A stretch of DNA of 64,000 nucleotides, from NCBI GenBank assembly GCA_002483605.1, contig DLIG01000015.1, positions 71,159 to 135,158 of the forward strand. Direction: 5' to 3'. Shown here piece after piece: positions 1 through 8,155 of this stretch. The stretch's first letter is position 1. Every line of letters starts with the position of its first letter. This DNA is from Sulfurovum sp. UBA7648 (GTDB lineage: Bacteria > Campylobacterota > Campylobacteria > Campylobacterales > Sulfurovaceae). The notes under the pieces were generated by a model, which had not been told where the DNA came from, made no database searches, and saw only the letters and a list, made by a program, of their open reading frames with translations. The position numbers and the translations under genes were made by a program.

Positions 1-65
1 GAAAAATAGATCCTAATGGTTGGTGTAAATTTTTCTATAAAAATCCAAATTTAAAACCAACGTAG
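1..65 (+). CDS. High-potential iron-sulfur protein, C-terminal end only (cut by window start)
   Basis: The reading frame starting at base 3 gives KIDPNGWCKFFYKNPNLKPT and then TAG at 63-65. It matches the end of the complete HiPIP gene just downstream, including the DPNGWC motif that holds the last cluster cysteine. It is therefore the tail of a tandem paralogue whose beginning lies outside the window. A role as a periplasmic electron carrier is inferred from the neighbour. Confidence 0.75.
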   Translation, partial: KIDPNGWCKFFYKNPNLKPT

Positions 66-242
66 AAAGTAGTCAGACATTTTTATTATGTCAAATCATT
101 ATATAGTTTTGATATATAATCTGATTAGTGATACTTGTAGTGCACTCCTGGCGTATGTGTATTTAATGAGGATGCGAACAAAATATGTCATGATGCAATA
201 TGAACATCAAGATATGCAAATATTAATTATATAAAGGAGCAT

Positions 243-509
243 ATGATGTCAAATCTAATATCAAGAAGAGATTTCGTAAGATATATGAGTATACTCGGAA
301 TAATGGCTTTTTATAATGCACCCTTGCATGCAAAGACTACAAAAGATATTGTCAAATATCAACTTACTCCAAATGCTAACGGCGACAAATGCGAAACATG
401 CATGCATTTTTTGCCGGATACAAAAGAGTGCAAAATTGTTGAAGGGCCAATTGACCCAAATGGTTGGTGTATTAATTATTTTAAAACACCTGCTGCTGCA
501 AAAGTTTAA
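243..509 (+). CDS. High-potential iron-sulfur protein (HiPIP)
   Basis: An 88-residue protein with a twin-arginine-type leader (SRRDFVRY near residues 7-14, a short hydrophobic stretch, possible cleavage after LHA at residue 30). The mature part has four cysteines, C50, C53, C63 and C76, in the C-x2-C...C...C order of HiPIPs, which bind one [4Fe-4S] cluster in the periplasm. HiPIPs carry electrons at high potential, usually to cytochromes or oxidases; the partner cannot be told here. A clear AAGGAG site lies before two adjacent ATG codons (243 and 246). A paralogue ends 180 bases upstream, so this is a tandem pair. The twin-arginine leader fits export of a folded Fe-S protein; a tatA gene is at 51593-51826. 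Confidence 0.88.
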   Translation: MMSNLISRRDFVRYMSILGIMAFYNAPLHAKTTKDIVKYQLTPNANGDKCETCMHFLPDTKECKIVEGPIDPNGWCINYFKTPAAAKV

Positions 510-752
510 AACGTCAATATAGCCTCTTTCTGGTGTTACTATACGAAAAGAGGTATGCCATCAGCCATATTAGGCATGAGGTTATAACTATCATAATCTA
601 GAATTTACATTCTATCTTTATTGTTTCACATTGTTACACTGCCATTTGGGATAAATTTGGCGAGTAATGTTTTCACAAAGTAATTTAATCATCTTTTAGA
701 TAATATACATGCATAGTAGAAAAGGATTCTCACCATCTAAAAGGGGTTTAAT
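510..752. other. HiPIP-nuo intergenic region with candidate nuo promoter
   Basis: No ORF is supported in this 243-base gap. A short hairpin (CCTCTTT / AAAGAGG, about 523-556) follows the HiPIP gene but lacks a T run. An AT-rich GATAATATA stretch near 699-707 could be the -10 region of the nuo operon. A 9-nt inverted repeat (693-701 and 735-743) has its right arm over the nuoA ribosome binding site. The promoter call is a guess from sequence only. Confidence 0.35.
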
Positions 753-1142
753 ATGACGCATATTGTGACCGAACATCCCTATTTCGGGATATTTGTCTTA
801 TTTATTTTAACGTTTGTTGCTTTTTCGGCGACTCTTAATTTGCAACGCTTTATAAGTAGAAAGCTAGCTCGCCGTGATACCGAAAAGCTAAAAATGTCTA
901 TTTATGAATGTGGACCAGAGGTAACAAAACAACCAAACACTATATCGGTACAATTTTATCTGATCGCACTTTTGTTTATTTTGTTTGACGTAGAGATCAT
1001 CTTTATGTTTCCTTGGGCAGTAGACTTTAAAGCACTCGGATGGTTTGGACTAGTGGAGATGATACTGTTTATCTTGCTATTGGCTATTGGATTTGTATAT
1101 GCATGGAAGAAAGGAGCACTTGAATGGCACAGCATCAAGTAA
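753..1142 (+). CDS. nuoA: NADH-quinone oxidoreductase subunit A
   Basis: A 129-residue membrane protein with three predicted helices and the loop motif YECGPE typical of NuoA/ND3, the small subunit at the junction of the peripheral and membrane arms of complex I. First gene of a long operon reading rightward to nuoN. The AAGGGG site at 741-746 is well placed for the ATG at 753. Its 3' end overlaps nuoB by 19 bases. Confidence 0.96.
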   Translation: MTHIVTEHPYFGIFVLFILTFVAFSATLNLQRFISRKLARRDTEKLKMSIYECGPEVTKQPNTISVQFYLIALLFILFDVEIIFMFPWAVDFKALGWFGLVEMILFILLLAIGFVYAWKKGALEWHSIK

Positions 1143-1636
1143 ATTACGCATCGGCTGCAGGATTGCCTGTAGCATTAACTTCTGTTGACAAACTTGTCAA
1201 CTGGGGGAGATCAAACTCGCTTTGGCCTTTGACCTATGGACTAGCCTGTTGTGCTATCGAAATGATGGCAAGCGGAGCCGCTAGATTTGACTTTGACCGT
1301 TTCGGTACAATATTTAGAGCAAGCCCTAGACAAGCGGATGTTATGATACTAGCGGGTACATTATCTAAAAAACATGCAGAATTCACAAGACGTCTTTATG
1401 ACCAAATGGCAGAGCCAAAATGGGTTATCTCTATGGGAAGCTGCGCCAATACAGGCGGAATGTTTAATACATATGCTACGGTTCAAGGTGTTGACCGCAT
1501 AGTGCCTGTTGATATCTATTTGCCAGGATGTGCACCTCGTCCTGAAACATTACAGTATGCATTGATGATGCTCCAAAAGAAAATCAGAAGAGAATCTGCG
1601 AATATGAATAAAAATACTAAGCAAAGGTTGGTGTGA
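1124..1636 (+). CDS. nuoB: NADH-quinone oxidoreductase subunit B
   Basis: 170 residues. It holds the N2-cluster cysteines in the motifs LACCAIEM, MGSCANTG and LPGCAPRPE, the hallmark of NuoB/PSST. N2 is the last Fe-S cluster before quinone in complex I. The start overlaps nuoA and is preceded by AAAGGAG inside nuoA. Length and motifs are normal. Confidence 0.97.
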   Translation: MAQHQVNYASAAGLPVALTSVDKLVNWGRSNSLWPLTYGLACCAIEMMASGAARFDFDRFGTIFRASPRQADVMILAGTLSKKHAEFTRRLYDQMAEPKWVISMGSCANTGGMFNTYATVQGVDRIVPVDIYLPGCAPRPETLQYALMMLQKKIRRESANMNKNTKQRLV

Positions 1637-2418
1637 TGAGAAAATACACTCCAAAAGATAATGTACAAGGCAAATCCTATTACACAGATAGATTTTGGGT
1701 TGCCCCAAGAATTCCTAGAGAGGCAGTAGAAGAAGACAGCCATTTTGCAAACGTAGTATCAGCACTTAAAAAATATGCAAAAGAAACATATATTGAAGTT
1801 GGGCAGCTTGTAGTTCATATCAAACCAACTGATAATATCTCGGTTTTATCACTATTGAAAGAAAAATGTGGGTATAGCCAATGTTCTGAACTAAGCGCAG
1901 TAGATTATTTAGCACGTGACAGTGAATTTGAGATATTTTATCAAATGTTAAATATCACAGAGGCGAAAAGAGTTCGCGTAGTTTGCCGTATCAAACAAGG
2001 CGAAGCAATTGAGAGTATCGTGCCTTTGTTTAAAATGGCAAATTTCGCTGAGCGTGAGATGTTTGATATGTTTGGAATAGTTTCAAATAATCATCCGTAT
2101 TTAAAACGTATCTTGATGCCGGATGACTGGTCGGGACATCCACTGCTTAAAACTTATCCATTGCAGGGTGACGAAGCAGCATCTTGGTATGAAGTAGACA
2201 AAATTTTTGGCAAAGAATATAGAGATATCATAGGTCCTGAAAATAGAGATCCTGCCAAAATCGATAGATACGATACAAAACGTTTCTCAAGAGTAGGATA
2301 TGAAGTACCGTTTGATGCAGATATATCTGATGGAGAGAAAGAGAATCCTATCGAATACAGTAAAACATTAATGGCAAATTATCAAAAATCATCTAAACAG
2401 CTCAAAGAAAGACGATAG
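1636..2418 (+). CDS. nuoC: NADH-quinone oxidoreductase subunit C
   Basis: About 260 residues, a 30-kDa-type subunit of the complex I peripheral arm. The family signature is seen as EREMFDMFGI followed by HPYLKRILMPDDW and HPLLKTYPL. I prefer the ATG at 1636, overlapping the nuoB stop as TGATG, to a GTG at 1633, because AAAGG (1623-1627) is then at normal spacing. NuoC and NuoD are separate here, unlike the fused form of some bacteria. The C-terminal part (about residue 185 on) is an extension whose role I cannot assign. Confidence 0.95.
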   Translation: MRKYTPKDNVQGKSYYTDRFWVAPRIPREAVEEDSHFANVVSALKKYAKETYIEVGQLVVHIKPTDNISVLSLLKEKCGYSQCSELSAVDYLARDSEFEIFYQMLNITEAKRVRVVCRIKQGEAIESIVPLFKMANFAEREMFDMFGIVSNNHPYLKRILMPDDWSGHPLLKTYPLQGDEAASWYEVDKIFGKEYRDIIGPENRDPAKIDRYDTKRFSRVGYEVPFDADISDGEKENPIEYSKTLMANYQKSSKQLKERR

Positions 2419-2426
2419 GGGCAAGA

Positions 2427-3653
2427 ATGCAAGTAACTAATAAATTAACACCGTTTTTTGAAAATCTTAACTTTGAACGCAGCGATAACATGATGGTTAT
2501 CAACTTTGGACCGCAGCATCCATCTGCACACGGACAGCTTAGACTGGTTCTTGAGCTTGACGGAGAGCTTGTCACTAAAGCTTATCCTGATATCGGTTAT
2601 CTACACCGTGGCATAGAGAAAATGGCAGAAAATATGACATATAATGAGTTTTTGCCTACTACAGACAGACTTGATTATATAGCATCGACTGCAAATAACT
2701 ATGCATATGCCCATGCAGTAGAAAAATTACTGGGTATCGAAGCTCCAAGAAGAGCCCAAGTTATTCGTACAATGCTTTTAGAGCTCAATCGTATCATTTC
2801 GCATCTATTTTTCTTGGCAACTCATGCACTTGATGTCGGCGCGATGTCAATATTCCTTTATGCATTCAGAGAGAGAGAATTCGCAATGGATCTCATGGAA
2901 GATTATTGCGGAGCGAGACTTACTCACTCTGCTGTCCGTATCGGCGGAGTTCCTTTGGATTTGCCAAAAGGCTGGCTTGAAGATTTGGAAAAATTCATAG
3001 ATGCATTACCTGAAAACATTGCACTTTATGAAGGTTTATTGACAGAAAACAGAATTTGGAAAATGAGACTTGAGGATGTTGGTGTCGTTTCAGGAAAAGA
3101 TGCATTAAACTGGGGATGTACAGGAGTAATGCTAAGAGGTTCGGGGGTCAAATATGACATTAGAAAAGAAGAACCTTATGAGCTTTACGGCGAACTAGAG
3201 TTTGATATCCCGGTTAGCGACAGATGTGACAGTTATGGCAGATATCGTTTGTATATGGAAGAGATGAAACAATCTATCAAAATAATCAAACAGCTTATAC
3301 CTATGCATGGCGAGACTGAACCGCAACTAATGGCTCATGCACCGCAATATATCTCAGCTCCAAAAGAAGAGATAATGACACAAAACTATGCTCTTATGCA
3401 GCATTTTGTGCTTGTAACACAGGGTATGAGACCCCCGGTTGGTGAAGTTTATGTACCTACAGAATCGCCAAAAGGCGAACTAGGATTTTACATCAAGAGC
3501 GAAGGCGAACCATATGCTTATCGCTTGAAATGCAGAGCGCCGAGTTTCTTCCATACAGGACTTTTGCAAGAGTTGCTAGTAGGAACATATATAGCCGACG
3601 TAGTAACTATTATTGGTAGCACAAACATCGTTTTTGGCGAAGTTGACAGATAA
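2427..3653 (+). CDS. nuoD: NADH-quinone oxidoreductase subunit D
   Basis: 408 residues, the 49-kDa-type subunit that with NuoB forms the quinone site. The motif FGPQHPSAHGQLRL near the N-terminus, YLHRGIEK and the C-terminal IIGSTNIVFGEVDR are typical; the family descends from the NiFe-hydrogenase large subunit. It lies eight bases after nuoC with GGGGCAAG as ribosome binding site. Nothing unusual. Confidence 0.97.
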   Translation: MQVTNKLTPFFENLNFERSDNMMVINFGPQHPSAHGQLRLVLELDGELVTKAYPDIGYLHRGIEKMAENMTYNEFLPTTDRLDYIASTANNYAYAHAVEKLLGIEAPRRAQVIRTMLLELNRIISHLFFLATHALDVGAMSIFLYAFREREFAMDLMEDYCGARLTHSAVRIGGVPLDLPKGWLEDLEKFIDALPENIALYEGLLTENRIWKMRLEDVGVVSGKDALNWGCTGVMLRGSGVKYDIRKEEPYELYGELEFDIPVSDRCDSYGRYRLYMEEMKQSIKIIKQLIPMHGETEPQLMAHAPQYISAPKEEIMTQNYALMQHFVLVTQGMRPPVGEVYVPTESPKGELGFYIKSEGEPYAYRLKCRAPSFFHTGLLQELLVGTYIADVVTIIGSTNIVFGEVDR

Positions 3654-3662
3654 GGAGAGCGC

Positions 3663-3896
3663 ATGAAAAGATATGATTTAAGACATCTTCATGATGATTT
3701 TTATGGAAGAATGATGGAAATTATCAACAATGATCTCTCAATTGATGAAGTTGGTATTTTTCTATTTGAAGTTGGTGATTTTAGTAGTGTTCAAAAAAGT
3801 GCCGATATGATAAAAGAAGCAGGCTATGAACTCATGAATTCTCTTAAATTCAATGAAGTTGACTGGACTATTGTAGTCAAGAAAAAAGGCAAATAA
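3663..3896 (+). CDS. Small NuoE-position protein of Campylobacterota-type complex I
   Basis: 77 residues starting MKRYDLRHLHDD, without any cysteine. It sits where nuoE would be, but it lacks the thioredoxin-fold [2Fe-2S] cysteines and half the length of a true NuoE. Helicobacter and Campylobacter are known to carry short unique proteins here (HP1264/Cj1575c type) instead of NuoE, and this looks like the same family. It overlaps the next gene by one base (TAATGG). Its exact role is unknown; it may help dock the alternative electron input subunit. Confidence 0.75.
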   Translation: MKRYDLRHLHDDFYGRMMEIINNDLSIDEVGIFLFEVGDFSSVQKSADMIKEAGYELMNSLKFNEVDWTIVVKKKGK

Positions 3897-5905
3897 TGGC
3901 CGGGGTACTTTTCTCAACATGGCGAGGTGAACTCATTGATAATCGCAATAAAGCAATCGATGAACGAACGCCTAGTGCATTTACTTTGCCAGAGAATTAT
4001 ACTGCCAATAAGGCTTCCAAAGCTTTTATTGGTTGGGACGGCGTTGCTCTTTTTGATGGTGACATAGATGTGGTAAAATTGGCCACGCAATATGCTGCAC
4101 AATATCAGGTTTATTCAGAAGCATGCGGCAGATGTGCGCCAGGCAGATGGGGCGGACGGATATTGTATGATCTGCTTGATAAAATAGCTAGAGGAGAAGG
4201 CTCGTATAGTGATATAGATCATCTAAAAGAGGTAAGCGAAACAATGATGCTTACATCTAAATGTGAGATCGGACGTACGGTTCCAAAACCTATATTGGAT
4301 CTAATGGAACATTTTAGTGATGAATTTAATGATCTCATCGATAATCAAAAACCGTCAAAACATTATAATGTTGAAGTGAACTATATAGCAAAAGTAACAG
4401 CACCGTGTACAGATATGTGTCCGGCCCATGTTGATATACCGGCTTATATTGAAGGTGTACGAGATATGCAGTTTAGTGATTCATTGGCAGCAACTCGGCA
4501 AACTATGCCACTAGCACATACTTGTGGCAGAGTTTGCCCTCATCCATGTGAAGATGCATGCAGAAGAGTCAATCTTGACAGTCCCGTATCCATAATGGAG
4601 TTAAAAAGGCTTGGAGCTGATTATGAAACAGATCACTCTCTTCCTTGGCAGCATCCGTATGAGCCAAAACCGCTTCGTAACGATGGCAAAAAGGTAGCCA
4701 TTATAGGCGCAGGACCTGCAGGGCTTACTGCTGCTTATTATCTGGCACTTGAGGGTATCAAAGTAGATATTTTTGAAGAACTTCCGGTACTTGGCGGTGA
4801 AGTTGCAGTCGGCGTGCCGCAATATCGTATGCCGATAGAAAAATACAATAAAGATATAGAACTCGTCACTTCTATGGAAGCAGTAACTGTATATACTAAT
4901 CATAGAGTAGATGCAGCTAGGCTAAAAGAGATAGATGAAGAGTATGACGCTACATTGCTTGCTTTTGGTACAAGATTATCCAAAAAAGTAGGTGCGGATA
5001 ACGAGAAGCCTGACATGAAAGGTTATTGGGGTGCGATATCTATGCTTGATAAGGTAAACTTATGGCATAAATACCGCATAGGAAGTCCAGCACAAGAAGA
5101 TCTTAAAGATAAAGTTGTAGTTTGTGTTGGCGGCGGATTTACATCTATGGACGTAGTGAGATGCTCTATACGCGAAGGTGCAAAAAAAGTTATTATGCTT
5201 TATCGACGCGATGAAAAAACTATCATTAACAATACTACATACGAAGAGTATCATGAAGCAGTAGAAGAGGGAGTAGAATTTATATTTCACTCTGCTGTTG
5301 AGAGAATATATGATGAAGACGGCAAGATAACAAAATTGCTTGTTAACCGTTTTGAGTTGGTGCCGGATCCAAACGGCGGAAGAGCACAGTTGATAAAAAT
5401 TGAAGGCGGAGATTTTGAAATAGAATGTGATTATCTGATCCCTGCTGTTTCGCAAGCAGCCGATTTGCAACTATTGCCTGCAGAATGGGAACTTGCTCTG
5501 ACTTCTTGGGGTACGCTTCTTACTAACGGCAAAGATTATATGACTTCACGTGAGGGGCTTTTTGCTGCAGGTGATTGTGAATACGGACCAATGACCATAG
5601 TTAATTCTGTAGGACAAGCAAAAAGGGCAGCTTCAGTTATGGCTAGATATCTTGATAGCGGAAAGATCAGCTTGAGCGATGATGAGATTATGGAAGATCA
5701 TCTAAAAGCACTCAAAGTATATAACAAAAAAGAAAAAGTTACAGGATGGATGCCAGGAATTGCTAGAGAAAATAGCGAAAAACTTGGTGTTGAAGAAAGA
5801 AAATACAATAACAAAGAGGTAAATTTAGGTTTCACAGGCGAAGAAGCGATCAATGAAGCCGAGCGCTGTATGCGGTGCTATTATATCTCGATGGTGGCGG
5901 TGTAA
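3896..5905 (+). CDS. NuoF-position flavoprotein: NuoF-like Fe-S segment fused to a GltD-like FAD/NAD(P) oxidoreductase
   Basis: 669 residues. Residues about 45-140 resemble the C-terminal Fe-S domain of NuoF: EACGRCAPGRWGG (C77, C80) and SKCEIG (C123); the third cysteine of the usual CGxCxPC motif is glycine. Residues about 165-245 form a [4Fe-4S] region like that of the GltD / dihydropyrimidine dehydrogenase family (C171, C175, C210, C214, C218, C222). Next come an FAD fold (GAGPAG 271-276, GVPQYRMP), an NAD(P) fold (GGGFTSMD 412-419) and the FAD-closing motif FAAGDCEYGPM near 560. A last CMRC pair is near the C-terminus. The FMN and NADH site of NuoF is absent. Inferred role: electron entry to complex I, or bifurcation between NAD(P)H and ferredoxin. 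It is tightly packed between the nuoE-position gene and nuoG. Confidence 0.85.
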   Translation: MAGVLFSTWRGELIDNRNKAIDERTPSAFTLPENYTANKASKAFIGWDGVALFDGDIDVVKLATQYAAQYQVYSEACGRCAPGRWGGRILYDLLDKIARGEGSYSDIDHLKEVSETMMLTSKCEIGRTVPKPILDLMEHFSDEFNDLIDNQKPSKHYNVEVNYIAKVTAPCTDMCPAHVDIPAYIEGVRDMQFSDSLAATRQTMPLAHTCGRVCPHPCEDACRRVNLDSPVSIMELKRLGADYETDHSLPWQHPYEPKPLRNDGKKVAIIGAGPAGLTAAYYLALEGIKVDIFEELPVLGGEVAVGVPQYRMPIEKYNKDIELVTSMEAVTVYTNHRVDAARLKEIDEEYDATLLAFGTRLSKKVGADNEKPDMKGYWGAISMLDKVNLWHKYRIGSPAQEDLKDKVVVCVGGGFTSMDVVRCSIREGAKKVIMLYRRDEKTIINNTTYEEYHEAVEEGVEFIFHSAVERIYDEDGKITKLLVNRFELVPDPNGGRAQLIKIEGGDFEIECDYLIPAVSQAADLQLLPAEWELALTSWGTLLTNGKDYMTSREGLFAAGDCEYGPMTIVNSVGQAKRAASVMARYLDSGKISLSDDEIMEDHLKALKVYNKKEKVTGWMPGIARENSEKLGVEERKYNNKEVNLGFTGEEAINEAERCMRCYYISMVAV

Positions 5906-5907
5906 TC

Positions 5908-8154
5908 ATGGATATTAGAGAAAATAGATCACAAAAAATAAGCGTTACCATTGACGGAAAGGTTTGTGAAGCTACAACAGAGGATACAATTTTAAGAATT
6001 GCAAGAAAAAATGGCATATATATACCTACTATGTGCTATTTGTCTAAAGTTGAACCTATAGCATCATGCCGTATGTGTGTTGTTGAGGTGGAAGGTGTAG
6101 AAGGTGCCATTCTTTCGTGTCAAGCTAGAGCTACAGACGGAGCAGTGATAACGACCAAAAGCAATCAACTTTATAAACAACGACAAAATATCATGAAGCT
6201 TTATAATGTCAACCATCCTCTTGAGTGTGGCGTTTGCGACAAAAGCGGAGAGTGTGACCTGCAAAATAAAACACTCGAATTTGGTGTAAATGCACAAAGC
6301 TTTACAGCAAAAGACATGTCAAGGCCAGTTGAAAATTGGGGGTTTGTTTCTTATGATCCTGCACTTTGCATTATGTGTGAAAAATGTGTTAGAGTTGCCA
6401 ATGAAATCACAGGAAATGAAGCTTTGCAAATAAGCACAGGCGGATATAAATCAGTTATTATTAATGTAAAAAAAGATTTTAACGATTCATCTTTGGGTGA
6501 ATCGGCCGCTGTATGTCCAGTAGGGGCATTAGTAAGTACTGACTTCAAATATACATCAAATTCATGGGAATTGGATAAAATACCTGCAACTTGTGCTCAT
6601 TGCAGCAGCGGATGTTCGCTTTATTATGAAGTCAAAAATGATAAAATTTATAGAGTTACAAATGATTTTGAATTCAGATCATTATGCGGGGCAGGAAGGT
6701 TTGGTTTTGATTTTGCTAATGAAAATGTAAACAAAGATCATGAAGCATTTGCAAATGCTATAAGTGCATTCAAAAAAGCAGATACTGTACGATTTTCTGC
6801 AATAATCAGCAATGAAGAAGCTCTTATGCTCCAAAAGCTAAAAGAGAGATATGATTACAGATTGGTTTGCGATGAAGCATACGGATATCAACAATTTCTA
6901 AAAGCTTTTGGAAGTGTGAGCGGCGAAACTCTATACAGCGCCAATTTGGAGAGTTTGGGCAATTCAAAAGGCATCATTGTATTAGGCAGCCGTATAAATG
7001 ATGACAATCCGATGGTAAAATACCACATTAACATGGCAAGTAAAAGAAATCGTGCCAGAGTTATATATATGCATCCGATCGAAGATAGCAATATATCCAA
7101 TATCGTTACACAATTTATCAAATACGAAGTAGGAAGTGAAGAGGGAGCAACTGCGCTTTTAGCAAATACTTTACTTCAAGACAAAGAACTGCCAAGCAGC
7201 CTTAGAGATTTTTTGAATGATTTGGATATCGGCAATATTAGTGCAGAGAGCAATATAGGCGAAGAAGAGCTAACTGCACTTGTACGGTCTTTAGATAAAA
7301 AAGCAGGATTTACACTTGTGGTCGGAAGCGACTTGTATAACCATCCAAGAGCTGTTCAGATAGCAAAACTTATAGGCGCCATACAAAAATATAGTGATTT
7401 TGATGTACTTTTGACCCCTCCTGCTACAAATGCCCTGGGTGTTTCACTTATTTGTACGTTGGATGATAAGGCCGGAGATTATACGATAGGATATAATGCG
7501 GTAGGTGATTTTGAATTGAGCTGTTTGGGCGACGGCGATCTGGATATGCCTGCGCTAAACCAACAAGAAGGAACATTGACAACTGTAGATAAAAGAGTTG
7601 TACCTACAAATGTGGCGTTATCATACAACGGATATGTCTTAAATGACATAGCAAATGCATTAGGCTTAGAGGCTGTATATACGATCTATTATACATCTAT
7701 ACTGCCTACTAAAGCAGGCTTTAAAGCTATGGCTTTTGATGAATTGCCTTTTGGTTTTGATGTCTCAGGAGTAGAGCACCGCGGTTATCTATTGACTTCC
7801 AAAACTGTTAAAATGGTAGAAGCATTTGAAGAACTGGATGAAATTCCTACATATGATGGCGCTATTATATATAGATGCAATGAAGCTGGCCAATTCAATA
7901 TGCTAACAAATAGCATAGAAGCATTAAGGCAGGATGAGGTTTATCTCAAAGGTTCGGCGCAATTTGCAACTGTAGCAAAAATTACCGATGGGGATGAGAT
8001 AGAATATATGGTTGACGGTATTAGATATAAACGCAGATTCAAACTTGACTCATCATTAAAAGGCACCATAGCACTGCACCCAAACTATGATATAGGATTG
8101 GGCAGTACTCTGGTATCCTCTTATAGATTTAGTCATTTGGCGTTGGAGCAATAA
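5908..8154 (+). CDS. nuoG: NADH-quinone oxidoreductase subunit G, copy 1
   Basis: About 748 residues from the ATG at 5908, three bases after the previous stop; an upstream ATG at 5875 would overlap the flavoprotein gene. Visible cluster ligands: [2Fe-2S] C43, C54, C57, C71; His-ligated cluster H103, C107, C110, C116; N4-type C154, C157, C160, C203; N7-type C229, C232, C236, C260. The rest is the molybdopterin-oxidoreductase-like fold without a cofactor site that I can identify. It passes electrons along the peripheral arm. A second, different nuoG follows directly. Confidence 0.93.
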   Translation: MDIRENRSQKISVTIDGKVCEATTEDTILRIARKNGIYIPTMCYLSKVEPIASCRMCVVEVEGVEGAILSCQARATDGAVITTKSNQLYKQRQNIMKLYNVNHPLECGVCDKSGECDLQNKTLEFGVNAQSFTAKDMSRPVENWGFVSYDPALCIMCEKCVRVANEITGNEALQISTGGYKSVIINVKKDFNDSSLGESAAVCPVGALVSTDFKYTSNSWELDKIPATCAHCSSGCSLYYEVKNDKIYRVTNDFEFRSLCGAGRFGFDFANENVNKDHEAFANAISAFKKADTVRFSAIISNEEALMLQKLKERYDYRLVCDEAYGYQQFLKAFGSVSGETLYSANLESLGNSKGIIVLGSRINDDNPMVKYHINMASKRNRARVIYMHPIEDSNISNIVTQFIKYEVGSEEGATALLANTLLQDKELPSSLRDFLNDLDIGNISAESNIGEEELTALVRSLDKKAGFTLVVGSDLYNHPRAVQIAKLIGAIQKYSDFDVLLTPPATNALGVSLICTLDDKAGDYTIGYNAVGDFELSCLGDGDLDMPALNQQEGTLTTVDKRVVPTNVALSYNGYVLNDIANALGLEAVYTIYYTSILPTKAGFKAMAFDELPFGFDVSGVEHRGYLLTSKTVKMVEAFEELDEIPTYDGAIIYRCNEAGQFNMLTNSIEALRQDEVYLKGSAQFATVAKITDGDEIEYMVDGIRYKRRFKLDSSLKGTIALHPNYDIGLGSTLVSSYRFSHLALEQ

Positions 8155-8155
8155 A

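Noticed and set aside
621..645. GTTTC...GTTAC before nuoA as a Pho box
   Set aside because: Period is 10, no -10 at the right distance, and nuo is not expected in this regulon.
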